A stretch of DNA of 60,000 bases, taken from contig CM043942.1 of the NCBI GenBank assembly GCA_014529385.2, positions 5,360,501 to 5,420,500 on the forward strand. Direction: 5' to 3'. The position numbers and the translations under genes are program-made. The notes under the pieces are model-generated. The model was not told the DNA's origin, ran no database searches, and saw nothing but the letters and a program-made list of their open reading frames with translations. The stretch is from Adiantum capillus-veneris (Eukaryota > Streptophyta > Polypodiopsida > Polypodiales > Pteridaceae). Numbering within the stretch: the first letter of the stretch is position 1; the number at the start of each line of letters is the position of its first letter. Shown here piece by piece: positions 10,979 through 21,448 of the stretch.

Positions 10979-11670
10979 AAATACTTGATGTTAATTGATA
11001 CAAGAAATGTATGCTCATGTGGATATTATGATGCTCTAGTGTGTACGCCATTCCTTATTATTCCATTTGATCCTGGGGATTACTAAAGTGCAAGTTGCAG
11101 ATGCAGAGGATACCAGATGCTTGATGTAGTGGGCTGCGTGATGCAAGGTTTTGTTTTCTAGATTATGTTAAGTCAAAAGAGTGTTTGGTTATGCGTTCAA
11201 TAAGATTACATGGTTGGCTTCCAACTAACTTCTTTGGACAATTGATGAAGTATCTTCACATATTTTGAGTTGGTTCTGCTAATAGAACTTGAAGTAAAGG
11301 ACTTGACGGCCATTCCGTGTGCAGACAGAGTAAGGCATACTTGAGCTTGACAGGGTTCCTTAAAGAGAGCTTAATGGTCAAGCCGTGTGCATCATTAATT
11401 GGAGCACTTGAGTCTGGCGGGGTTCAAAACAGGTTATCCATAATTGAATGCTTTGAAGATACGGCAGATACAGTTCAAAGATTTTTGATGGACAGATACC
11501 TAATGGTCAAGCTAGAACATTGATGATAGGATATAAGCCTTATCTCGTTTTTCATATGTTTACCAGTAATGTGAGTCTGATGATCGAAAGAACTTAAGTT
11601 ACCATTAACAGATACAGATTGAAGTGCAGTTGGCACAGACCAGAGGCTATGCAGGTTCAGAGGGGGTGGA
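10979..11670 (+). other. Element H 3' non-coding region with candidate polypurine tract
   Basis: No coding similarity is seen; a 68-codon ORF at 11317-11523 is unremarkable. At 11659-11670 agagggggtgga is followed by TGTTGTGC, which has the form of a polypurine tract and LTR start. Confidence 0.45.
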
Positions 11671-13983
11671 TGTTGTGCAGCTCCGCTTCCATGATAAGAA
11701 AAAGACCAGAGAAATGCAAGCTAAGCTTCTTTGAAGCCTACTTGATTAATGGTCAGTGATGAGGGCTTGTTAACAGGCCAAGTCTAATGATTAATGTATG
11801 CCAGATGCGGCTTTAAAGGGCCAATTGATGCCTTAATGATGCCAAAAATGGACTATACTTAAAGTGAGCACAGATAGAATATTATGATCCTAAACTGTAG
11901 TGCTTGAAGAGCTCTACCGGCCTGTCTTTATGGCTCGTCGATTGGAGCTACAGTGAAGAAGTTATGGCAGTTTAAAGTTCAAGTCGATTGTAGATCCGTA
12001 CCGTATTGGGCAACTGCAGCCGAGGTGATAGAAATGAAGTGAATGCGTCGGGCTGAAGTGCTCACTTTCTGGAGCGTGTCGGTCTTTTCTGATCAACGAT
12101 CGGAATTCTGGTTGCTAAGATATTAGCCGTTAAAGATTCGTCGGGGGCCGGTTCCGTACCAGTCTGGTCTGCCTGATCGGTGTGCCATCTCGGAATTTTA
12201 CAGCCTCAACAGGGTTTGTATGCGTTATATGCAGTTTGAGAAGTGTAAAGGAATTAACGGCTTGTTAGACCGAGTCTGGGTTCATAAGATAATATGGCTT
12301 GAGGCCGATGTTAGCTGCCGACACAACTAAGCTGAATAATTTTGGCATTATCTGAGATGCTTATGCAAGCAATTAACGATCGGGTGCAAAGGGAATGCCT
12401 TCCGGCAAGTGCAATCACCTTTACGCGTATCTTAGAGCATGTGGCATTATTCAAGAAGCTATGGATAGTAGAATTCACGAGATGATATGTTAGTCAAAAA
12501 TTGTTGCAGAAAGAGATGTCATGCTTGGCAGTGCTTTGGCCGACATGTATGCTAAATGTTATGCCCTTGCAAGTGTCTTGGCCGCCCAATGCCCAAAGGT
12601 TCATTTAGTGGCCGCCCGCCCATGAGTTTAAGGTGCTTAGGGCCGCCCAAAGGCAACCAAGTGGTGTCCGCCCATAAGCCAATTAAGTGGCCACCCTAAA
12701 GTTTAGTGGGTGTGTAAACATAGAAGAAAAAGAAGGAGGATGGCGTGGAGGGCAGCGGCGAGGGCGCAGGAAAGAGCGAAGGCGAGCTCGCGACGGGCTA
12801 TGGAGGTGCCGGATGAGGATGCAGAAGAAACAAAAATTGAGCAGAAGCCCGGGGCGACCAAGTTTAGAGTAATTCCCGTCGAAATCTGACCTGGCCAAGA
12901 TCCACAGTTGCCACGTCATCGAATAGGTTCCCGCGCCACGTTAGTGACACTGATGCCATTGCAAAAAGAAAGCGAGCTATTAATAGGGAGCTTTTTTGCA
13001 TGCGTATTGGGAAGTTAACGAAAGAAGGTAAAGCCAACGAGGGCAGGAGTTTCATGAGATGAAGAAAGGGAAGCAAGGCGAGGAGAGAACGAGGAGATGG
13101 GATTCGAGGCATAACGAAGAAAGGAAAAGATTCTTTCTCTCTCTCTCTCTCTCCATCTCCAATCAAAGCAAGAGAGGATTCTCTATCTCTCTCGGCAAGA
13201 TATACAAGGCAAAGATCTTTCTCTCTCCTACTCGTGCTTGAACTTGAACAAGAAGCAAGCAATGCGAGAAACTTGTCAAAGTGAATCAAGCAAGAAGAGG
13301 AAGGAGCTTGAGGCTTTTCCCGAAGCAACTAAGGCGGGAAACTTAAGGCAAACGCAAGCTTGGTCTTGAACCAAAGCAAGAGGCAAGAGCAGGTAAGGCA
13401 GATCTTAGCAAGGGAAAGAAAGCTTGGCAAGAGCAGATAAGCAAGTGCCGGCAAGATAAGGTACTCAAGAAAAAGAGAGTCAGAGCACCAAAGGCGATCA
13501 GAGCAAGTGGATTAGAGGAGACATAAAAATTCATAAATGGCAGATAATTAAGTGCAAGCGTACAAAGCACGATAATTAATAACTACTGAATCTTGATGAT
13601 TGATGTAGTGAGCAGAATTGAAGACTGCAGAATCCACAGGCATTTGAAGCAGATGAAGCAACATGAGGAAAATTTCCATAACCGTCATCACCTAGAAATT
13701 GATTTCACATTATGATAAGTCCGGTGTTGTTAACGGCCCGGTGAATTCTGTACAACGGGAGCTTAAACTCCTAGTTAGCAGATGATCCAAGTGACGGTGC
13801 TGTTAACAGCCCACCTTGGCTAAAGATTAAGTTGTACTCAAACATATTAATCAATTAATTGATGATTACAGCGATTACCAGAGTCAATTGCATCAATTGT
13901 TCTTGTTCTCTCTCTCACACACCTCCCACAGCCAGAGGCCCGGCGCCTGCCCGGCTCACGTAGCGAACACATATCCCCCGACA
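11671..13983 (+). repeat. Element H 3' LTR (full-length candidate)
   Basis: It runs from TGTTGTGCAG after the polypurine tract to ATCCCCCGACA, which is also the end of the 5' copy. The parts 12330-12492 and 13660-13983 match the 5' remnant. The middle (12493-13659) is unique here and contains a purine-rich, CT-bearing stretch near 13060-13250. If the LTR starts at 12332 instead, its length is 1.65 kb. Confidence 0.5.
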
Positions 13984-14378
13984 CCGCCACCACAAAAGCA
14001 CTCAATACAAAAAGAAATCCTGAGAAGATCAAGTGCAACATTGTTGGTGAAAATGAAGAAAAGCTGTTAGGAGAAGTAAAGCTAGATTTTCAACTAAACA
14101 ATAACCTCATGTCCTTTCGCACTTGGAAAAGATGTGGCCAACCACAACTAGAAGATGCTCCTAAATTTGTGAGCATATCTGGAGACAAACAAGCAGAATG
14201 TTGGGGAATCATCTCCACCACCATTGAAGTAAGTTCACAGATCATCATAGCTCAATTTCATGTGACCACAACAAAAGATATGCTAGATGATGTCATAATG
14301 AGAATGCCAATGGCCCAAAAGATGTTAGAGATACAGAATGTCTGTGATGACGGAGTCATCACAAACAACAAAGAATGA
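13984..14378 (+). pseudogene. Element F protease-like domain 1
   Basis: The segment around 14109-14330 (MSFRTWKRCGQPQLED... FHVTTTKDMLDDVIMRM) follows the pattern of element B's protease at the same order of landmarks: CWESMGRPRLE, an I/V-rich middle, and SFEMILGRPFM at the end. The catalytic region upstream is decayed. This assignment is from alignment by eye. H is inserted immediately upstream, at 13983. Confidence 0.45.
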
Positions 14379-14829
14379 AGACCAAGATTGGTCACCTGCG
14401 GACGACATCACAAAGTCCTCAAGCATAGTTAAATTAGAGACTTATATCAAAGCAGATCTTATTGAAGATGATTCATCTCCATTGAGCAGAACTTCACGAG
14501 AGCTTAAAGCAAATTAGGCAATAGCAAGTGCAGATCAAACATAACAAAGGGAAACCATGAAAGCTTTTGAGCACAGAATGCCACCAATGCTAGAAGTTAA
14601 GAAGAACGGGGTTGCAAAAAATCAAAAAGCAATAGGAAGTCTAAAGATCTAGACAGTGCCAATGAAATCAGCTGATACAAGTCAGATTAGGAAACAGAGT
14701 CTCGAGCCACCTTCCATAGAGACACATTTAGATCAAGATGAGACCATGGAAAATGCAGGACAAAGATCTTCAATAGAACCAGCAATGAGAATAGCTATAG
14801 TCCTCATTAGTCCAAAAGGGGAGCAAGTG
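14379..14829 (+). other. Element F linker between protease-like domains
   Basis: Lys/Ser/Glu-rich sequence with several stops; an 81-codon ORF starts at 14656. In A and B the RT, RNase H and integrase lie between the two protease-like domains; here that block is absent. Confidence 0.4.
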
Positions 14830-15091
14830 GCAGATGCATTGCTCTATTGGATAAAGAAGCAAAGTGCAATATGGTTGCAGAAAACATTCAGAGCATTCTA
14901 GAGATTACTCCATGCAAACATGATAGCAAAACAATGCTAGGTTTGCATACAAGTAAAAAAGAAATGGTTGCTATCCTTAGCATCCAAATCCATGAAGAGC
15001 AGGTAAAATTTCAAGCAAAGCCTTCAAAGGAAATGCTTGTAGATGTCATCCTTGGACATCAGTGGTTAGACCAACACAAGGCTTGCAAATA
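14830..15091 (+). pseudogene. Element F protease-like domain 2
   Basis: After a frameshift near 14850 the frame reads DKEAKCNMVAENIQ, which lines up with LLDMGAKHNLLS of B's post-integrase domain. The domain closes with MLVDVILGHQWLDQH, the typical retropepsin hydrophobic-Gly end (ILG-x-W-L). Stop at 15089-15091. Confidence 0.5.
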
Positions 15092-15098
15092 ATATAAA

Positions 15099-15951
15099 AT
15101 GCTAATACTCTCTTTTCCAAGAGATATCAAGCAGCAGATACAGGTACCGTTAATGCTAGATTCAGAGTTGCAAAAGTCACAGGAATCAAAGGCAAATCTT
15201 GCATACAAAGGTAAAGCTAAAGTGGACCTTCTACTAATTAGCACTAAAGGTGTGACATCGTATGCCTCTACATCAAAGAACCCTCATGGATCAGCTTCTT
15301 CAAGCAAATCAGCCTTTCGAAACTTCAAGTCAATTGCTGACCCAACTGAACCCTCTAAGGAGACACCCAGAAAAGCAAAGATATATCAGCCAAAGTACTC
15401 AAGAAAGCAAAGGATAGTCAGGCAAGTGTTTGTTCCGAGCAATTTAGTTAAATTCAATGATCCAGATTGGACTAAGGACAGGAAATCAACACATGAAGAC
15501 AAACACATGGGATGGATAGCATCACAATGGAGCTTAAAAGAACATGAATACTATGGGAGGTAACAGACAGATATGGGTGCCAAAACCACAGGTTGGAGCA
15601 TATGGAGTAAATTCAAGTCCCTTCCAAGAAAGAAGGCCCACAAGGTATCAACCTTGGAAATATCCTAGGATACCTAAGAAGCAGGTATACAACAAAACAA
15701 CATCGAAAGATGCTAAAGTCAACCACAAATCTGAAGAGGATACAAAACAAAGACAGATCTCAAAGAATGTTCCTCTTGGACAAGGATTCTACACAGGTTA
15801 TACAAAGATTTGTCTACTAGTCAACCACAGGCCAGCTACAACTACACCAAACCTGCATGAAGATATCAAGAGCTCAACAAGACCTAGAGCTCAACAAAGT
15901 CAACAAAGGAGATATAAAGGTCATCAAGAGATTTAGATTCCTAAGTCTTCC
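15099..15951 (+). pseudogene. Element F post-integrase WVPK segment
   Basis: ORFs 15099-15563 and 15544-15936 are overlapping frames of one Ser/Lys/Gln-rich segment. It contains EYYGR then QIWVPKPQ, as in B (YYEGN-EKIWVPKRK) and A (YYEGN-DQIWVPKCK). Function is unknown. The order protease 2 then WVPK is the same in all three elements. Confidence 0.5.
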
Positions 15952-17203
15952 AATGCTCCGAGTCAAAAGCCAGATGCCGACAACCAATAGAGGCCTACAA
16001 CAACATCAAAACTCCTATCAAAAACTCCTATCAACAGGCCTACTTGGAGAATCAAACGGATAATGGAGTCTTCACAATCAAAGAAGGACAACCCAACCAT
16101 CATGAATGCATGTTCAAAGATGATAAAACAGGTATGGCAAAATCAACCTTCAATGCCAACTTGGTCCTTCACTAATCCTCTTTTTGAGGATTCAAGCTTA
16201 CTTTTACCTGAAGAAATGTTTGTAGTAAACATAAGAATGTAAAAAGTCAAGTCACCACTCTTTGGCATAGTCAGAGTCGGGCTGTTGAACCATAAAATGA
16301 GCAAAGCATTAGTCCCAAAGCTGCAAGTCATATTAAACTTTGTGATAAGAGTCATCGTTATTAGGCTTATGCTCAAGCTGGAAGAGTTGAGCATATCTAT
16401 GTCATGTCGCTCATGCTGCACATGAGCATAAGAGTCAAAGTCTGTTAACTTAAAATTGGTGCAGTGTAATAGAGTCCAAGACTCACGCACAACGCACAAT
16501 AAGATGAGAGCACATATCCTTGACAACGAAAATCATTCTTAAAGGGGTGCTAGCTTGCAAAGCCATGTCAAATACTTTTATAGCTACACCATCTTTCTAA
16601 AGAACCTCTCAACATCTTTTTTGCACAACATATTGTTTTCCATACATTGTGTGTATGCATAAATAGGATGTCCCACCATTGGACGTATGCAATAGACACT
16701 TTTTTGCTTCCACCTATGCACCTTGAGTGGACTACAAACAGGCAAACCAATGTTATATCATGCTACCCTCTCATATTTCCTTCCTTTTTAATTCCATATC
16801 TATCATCAAATAATCCCTTGAGTATTTTATTAATATTTCCCATGCTAATAAGTACTTCAATAATGTGTGTATCCCAAAGGCACTTTTTTCCCACTGGGTT
16901 TTTCCCCTTTGGTCATCCAGGTATTTTAGACCCTAATTTAGATCCTCATCATTTTACTTCTCTTGTACATACTTTTCATAGATAAACAACAGCTCATCAT
17001 TATGCTATTACAACGAACAAATGCAACATCATCTCTCACATGAGACATATTCAGACCAATCAAGATGTTGCAGCAAATTGAACCTCATCAACAAATTCAA
17101 TGACAAATGAAGACAATCAGCCCATCAACAAAAACCAATAAAAAACCTTCCACAGCCTCCACGGACACTTCTCAACAGTGCCCGAGGATGGGCACTAAAA
17201 TAT
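15952..17203 (+). other. Element F 3' untranslated region
   Basis: No domain is recognised on either strand. The 127-codon minus ORF (16143-16526) and the 112-codon plus ORF (16647-16985) look like chance. No equivalent of the A/B accessory ORF is seen here. Confidence 0.4.
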
Positions 17204-17214
17204 GAAGGGGGGAA
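17204..17214 (+). promoter_or_regulatory. Polypurine tract of F
   Basis: gaaggggggaa lies directly before the TGTTAACT start of the 3' LTR; it primes plus-strand synthesis. Confidence 0.85.
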
Positions 17215-18193
17215 TGTTAACTAAGCCAATGTCAGTTAACAAGAGTTGCTAAAGACCGAAGATGTACGGATGCACATCGAAGATGAATATGAAGAATCAG
17301 TGAACATTAGAGTTACACATTTTTCCAAAATGGCCATGTATTGTAATTTCCCGATCTGTGATAATTGTAACGTGTTACGGGTTCAATAAGAGTTCCAAGA
17401 TGTAAAGCATAGGTACCTAAGTTGCAGATACAATAAGTTTGGAGCCTCAAAGGTCTTGGGCACCGGACATTACACATTTTAGACCTTGGCTAAGGTATAA
17501 AAGCTAACTCTATAAAGTTTTGATTAAGTTTTGGATTATGTAAACACAGCGTGAGATAACGACGCTCACTTCTCTCCTTCTCGCGCTTCCTACTCCCTTC
17601 CCGGTTGTCACATTGCAGTGCCGTCTGTTGCATTACAATCGCAGGTAAGAGCTCTACGCATTGACGTAAGCATTTCATGGTAATCCATAGCTTTTGGCGT
17701 CACCAGCCCGCGGCCTAATTTCGTCATAAGTAGGAGTTTAAGCTTCAAAATCATAAAATAAGTATAGGCAGGGTATTGGGACATCATTGCTAAGCATTTA
17801 GATGCATTCTGGGTCGAAAACGACTAGTTAAAAAACTCACTGCTATTAATAATCATGATTTTTACACTTGATCTAAAGTGAGATTTGAGACCATAAGCAT
17901 GTGTGCTTAGGTCTTATAAACTTGTCCAAGAAGTTTCGTAATGTTTGGATGTCGTTTGATACTGTAACGGATGTGATTTGTTTGTCGCTGAGCAATTAGC
18001 TTTTTGCGATATTTGTCACTTGAGTGTAGCTTGAGTTAGATGCGAGTTGTTTGTTGTTTTCCAAGAGATTGACAACCTCTTGTAGACTCTATGCACTAAT
18101 CGAGTCAGCTTCGTCCCATGGATTGATAATTATATTCGTGGTTCTCGCTATGTCTGCAATAAGATAGGAATGAGGTTAGACACCCGTCCCACA
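17215..18193 (+). repeat. Element F 3' LTR (979 bp)
   Basis: Starts TGTTAACTAAG, ends GTCCCACA, and is followed by TSD gtcat. It is the more complete of the pair, keeping the promoter-bearing block absent from the 5' LTR. Confidence 0.85.
17496..17503 (+). promoter_or_regulatory. TATA-like box in F 3' LTR
   Basis: tataaaag in the U3 part of the LTR; absent from the 5' LTR because of the ~143-bp deletion. Confidence 0.6.
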
Positions 18194-18282
18194 GTCATGA
18201 AGGATCCTGTGCTGCAAAGAAGACCGAGCCACCATCGATACCGCGCTCAACCGCATCGTCGCCACCGATGCTCAATTACACT

Positions 18283-18288
<6 letters not shown>

Positions 18289-18376
<88 letters not shown>
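18289..18376. repeat. (CT)44 microsatellite
   Basis: 88 bp of uninterrupted CT lie inside A's 3' LTR. B's LTRs carry a shorter GA tract at the equivalent place, so this is an expansion of an LTR-encoded repeat. Confidence 0.95.
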
Positions 18377-18379
<3 letters not shown>

Positions 18380-18684
18380 GCATACACACACATGCACACA
18401 CGTGAGCACAAGAAGGAGAAGGAGACAGAGATGGAGCAAGAGCACTTCTTAGTTTACACCTCCCAGAATTAAGGATTTTATATCAAAATAGGCCGTTTAT
18501 AAGAGTTTAACCCATTCACACATGGGCTCCCACAGTGGCCAGTCAAAGTAAAAATAGTATCAAATGAAATATGTGGTGCGCCTCTCATCAGCGATCATCC
18601 AAGCATCTTTAAAACCAATAAGCCCAATCCCTGACTCAAAACAATGTGATATCTGTGGATGTTAATTGGGCCAACGTCCATTTG

Positions 18685-18880
18685 CCAAGGTCAGCACCAA
18701 GCAATGGGGAGCGTTGGGCCGTCACCAAGCTTCCTATTCACTCGGTGCTAACTCCACTGTTGTCTGTAATGACTTTAACATCAAGGTCATCACCAAGAGA
18801 TGGGGAGCGTTGGGCAGTCACCAAGCCTCCTATTCGCTCGGTGCTGACTCCACTGTCACTTGTAATGATATCATAAAAAA
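18685..18880 (-). repeat. 96-bp tandem duplication in A 3' LTR
   Basis: tggggagcgttgggc occurs at 18705 and 18801 with ~96 bp of matching sequence in each unit. The 5' LTR remnant (37437-37565) shows one unit. Confidence 0.85.
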
Positions 18881-18903
18881 AGGGTCTCCGTCGTTGGTTA
18901 ACA

Positions 18904-18915
18904 TGTCTCCCTTCC
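18904..18915 (-). promoter_or_regulatory. Polypurine tract of A
   Basis: Minus strand reads aggaagggagac next to the LTR start at 18903; it corresponds to aggaaggggggc of B at 50534-50545. Confidence 0.7.
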
Positions 18916-19289
18916 TGATGTAGATTCCGTCCTCGGAAGGCTATTGAGATGAAATCCACTCATTGAGGTGTAAGAACATCCGAGATTGAATATCCTTAGC
19001 CTTCTTCATCACTGTAAAATCAACCAAAATTAGCACGATAATTGCATTCTCGTATACATTTAAAAAGCATATGCAGTTGTAGGCACACAAATTGATTGGT
19101 AACAGAATATCAAACAATTTATTAGTAGTAAAATGTTAAACTGTAATATAATCAAATGCATAAGAAATTGTAAAGGTCCAAAAATTAACAAGTGTGGGGT
19201 CGCTAATTTAACAGTCAAGAGGCACTAGAGGGAAACTATTAATACCATGGGCAAGCTTCTCAAATTTTTATGGTCAATTAAGTTTTTTA
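18916..19289 (-). other. Element A 3' UTR, distal part
   Basis: It matches B's 3' UTR at about 50180-50533 in reverse orientation. It is separated from the rest of the UTR (22973-23979) by element C. Confidence 0.7.
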
Positions 19290-19478
19290 TGAGGGGGATC
19301 GGGGAGCACCACAGACGGAGAGTGAGAGAGAGAGAAGGAGACACACACACGATGTGGGTGGGGAGACTCAAAAGAGTGAGCAACCCCCTATACACTTATG
19401 CTATGTATAAGGTATACAAGTCAGTGGGCGCCCAGACTCTGGGCGGCCGGGCAAGGCACAAACGCCTATACCCCAACA
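19290..19478 (-). repeat. Element C 3' LTR
   Basis: On the minus strand it runs from TGTTGGGG at 19478 to CA at 19290-19291. It is preceded (19480-19492) by the purine-rich aagtgggagg, the likely polypurine tract. Confidence 0.85.
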
Positions 19479-19557
19479 ACCTCCCACTTAAAGGCGACTG
19501 TGCCTTTAAGCAAGGGAACCTAGTCTAAAGACTACAAAAGGCGAGAGAAAACCGCTC

Positions 19558-20469
19558 TCAACCGATGCCCACTGGCTGGCTGTGATCGTGTGCATCCGGC
19601 TGTCCTGCTCCCGTGTAAGTCCATACACCACCAGACGTACCGCACACGTACTGCAAGTATGTACGCAATACCTGCATATCTCCCTCGTGCACTATGCCAT
19701 CATCAGTCAAAAAACGACTGACAACCCCAACTGCAAATGCTCCCACTGCAACTGCGATATCCGGTCTCAAGATCAGCATCTCATACATGAGACCACCGAA
19801 TGCCGATGCAATGCTAGCGGGCCCTGCTAGCTCTACGAAGCATGCATCAACATATATATCCCTGGCAATAGGCATCTCTGACTGACAAGGCGTGTCAGCC
19901 ACATGCATCTCCTGACTGTCTACAAAAGACGCATCAACCTGTCGTGCAACCTCAGAGCAAACCAGCTGCTCTAGGTGTCTGCTGGAAGACATATCCTGCA
20001 CAACTATATCCCCATGCTCACTGTCGAGCATAGAAAGGAATGACTGCATAATCGCTGACATCTCAGCCTCCTCTGCAATCATCCACTGTAAATATGACCA
20101 CTCAATCTGCTGTGACTCACTAGAGCTCTCATGCTCTAACTCCGTATGCATAGACTCTTGCACAACGTCCTCCTGTCGTGACTCACTAGAGCAAGACCGC
20201 TCTACCTGTCTATCCTGCATAGAAGTATCTCACACAACTGACTCTTTGCTTTGCTCAGTCACTAGCAAAGCATGCATGTCTGACTCTGTCACCTCTCTGT
20301 GTGACTGCTCAAGTCGTGTCCCAACTGTGTGCACAACGAGCTCACTACTCTGCACTCCATGCAAAGCATCCTGCAACCCACAAGCAAAAGAGACTCGCCT
20401 GCTCTCTCGCTCTCTACCTGGTTGCGTGATCACAAAGACAACACTGTCTCTCCCGTGATCCACATGCAA
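19558..20469 (-). pseudogene. Element C linker fused to late RT fragment
   Basis: One frame runs from 20469 to 19558 with a single stop at 20230-20232; the larger piece is 220 codons. The N-terminal two thirds are Ser/Glu/His-rich without a known domain, resembling the variable linker between copia integrase and RT. The end holds FGGLMYEM-LILRPDIAVAVG, VGVVSRFL and LRTYLQYVCGTS. This is the copia RT C-terminal pattern (GxLMY, RPDIxxAV, RYLxGT). An internal deletion probably joined the two parts. Confidence 0.55.
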
Positions 20470-20671
20470 TGGGTAACCTGTACCACTCTTGGCACCTCTC
20501 TGTGATCACTAATGAACCCAAATGCATCACAAAATCTCGCTCTCATAGCGAAATCTCACATCCACAATCTCTAAGCTGACCAATTGAGATCAAATCCTGT
20601 CTCAAATCTGGCACATAACGCACATGACGCAGGGTAAATCTCATACCAATGGGCAAGGACAAACATATGTC
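20470..20671 (-). other. Element C, decayed coding between protease and linker
   Basis: Part of the internal region after the protease; no integrase motif is seen. Confidence 0.35.
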
Positions 20672-21412
20672 TCATGCACCCTCAATGTCATACACAACAC
20701 CATCAGCCATGTGCACACAACCAAGTCTCCCACTAGAAAACGTGCTAAACCACTCATGATGCGACGTGACATGGAAAGTAGCATCTGAATCTAGTAACCA
20801 ATGTGAAGACAATGTGCAATCCGATATGCAATCCATAGACATAAGATCATCTGAAGACAAGCTAGATGTAAATGTGACATCGTCATCACAAGCATACTCA
20901 GTAACCACCGTACTGATCTCACTAGCATCTATCATGCCCAAATCTGTATCATGCATATGTCGCCTCCGTTGTCTCAAACACCTGAAACATCGACGCCTAA
21001 TGTGCCCTCTATGTCCACAATGCCAACATGTCAAGTCTCTATGCCGTCGAGACTTGCGTGTGGGATCAATCTCTCCCATGGACATAGAAGTGGGACTAGA
21101 CTTCCCTGTAGACATGGATGTCGCGTACATAGCATGTAAACTCTGCCATAAAGCATGAGTTGTAGTCTCCCTCGAGACCTGCTAGTAAACAGACTCAACC
21201 AGATGCAAACGAATCGTAGACATGGCTAACTCATCAAGATCCTGCCAATCATCATCACGCATAGACTTGGGCTTCACCGATAAACCACGCAAGGGTTTAT
21301 CCTGCCCCAAATCCGCCAATGCAACAAGCATATGCTCCTTCCAAGCAACAAAATCTGCACCATCAAACTGTGTCAGACCATAACGCTGGAAGTCAAATGA
21401 AAAATCATCCAT
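20672..21412 (-). pseudogene. gag-pro: Element C gag and protease
   Basis: It starts at MDDFSFDFQRYGLTQFDG, a copia Gag N-terminus (FDG-x-DF-x-W-K pattern). A TAG at 21182-21184 interrupts the frame. A CCHC knuckle, CWHCGHRGHIRRRC, lies near 21010-21050. The protease reads WLLDSDATFHVTSH instead of the usual DSGA-x-xH. The Gly to Asp change in the active-site triad would be expected to inactivate it. Confidence 0.75.
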
Positions 21413-21448
21413 AATGCTCGCAAAAGAGCAACCAACAATGAGTAGCAA

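Larger units (their letters stand above)
8609..13983 (+). mobile_element. Element H: gag-only non-autonomous LTR element
   Basis: A ~490-bp block at 8609-9100 is repeated in two parts within 12330-13983, bracketing a 3.2-kb internal region. That region encodes a Gag-like protein and a long acidic ORF but no protease, RT or integrase. The layout fits a TR-GAG/LARD-type element that borrows enzymes from other elements. The left end is probably truncated, and I find no TSD. Confidence 0.65.
5777..18193 (+). mobile_element. Element F: non-autonomous gypsy-type element carrying H
   Basis: LTRs at 5777-6643 and 17215-18193 share sequence from TGTTAACT to ACCCGTCCCACA. The PBS follows the 5' LTR and a polypurine tract precedes the 3' LTR. 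Inside are a 283-bp tandem array, the inserted element H, and a coding remnant with two protease-like domains and a WVPK segment. No reverse transcriptase, RNase H or integrase is visible. It sits inside the 3' LTR of A. Confidence 0.85.
18194..18903 (-). repeat. Element A 3' LTR, proximal part
   Basis: Read on the minus strand it starts TGTTAACC at 18903, just after a polypurine tract. It shares blocks with B's LTR in order: gatgagaggcgca, a tgtgaatgggt/tgtgaatgggg block, a TATA region, tgctcttgctccatctc, then a GA tract and agcat. It contains a 96-bp tandem duplication and a very long (GA)n. F is inserted at its left edge. Confidence 0.8.

Noticed and set aside
18170-18472. 100-codon ORF across (CT)44
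   Set aside because: Low-complexity translation of a microsatellite inside A's LTR.
19558-20220. 220-codon ORF of C as a new gene
   Set aside because: Its C-terminus matches the copia RT pattern (LMY, RPDI, YLxGTS) and the rest looks like the integrase-RT linker; an internal deletion explains it.
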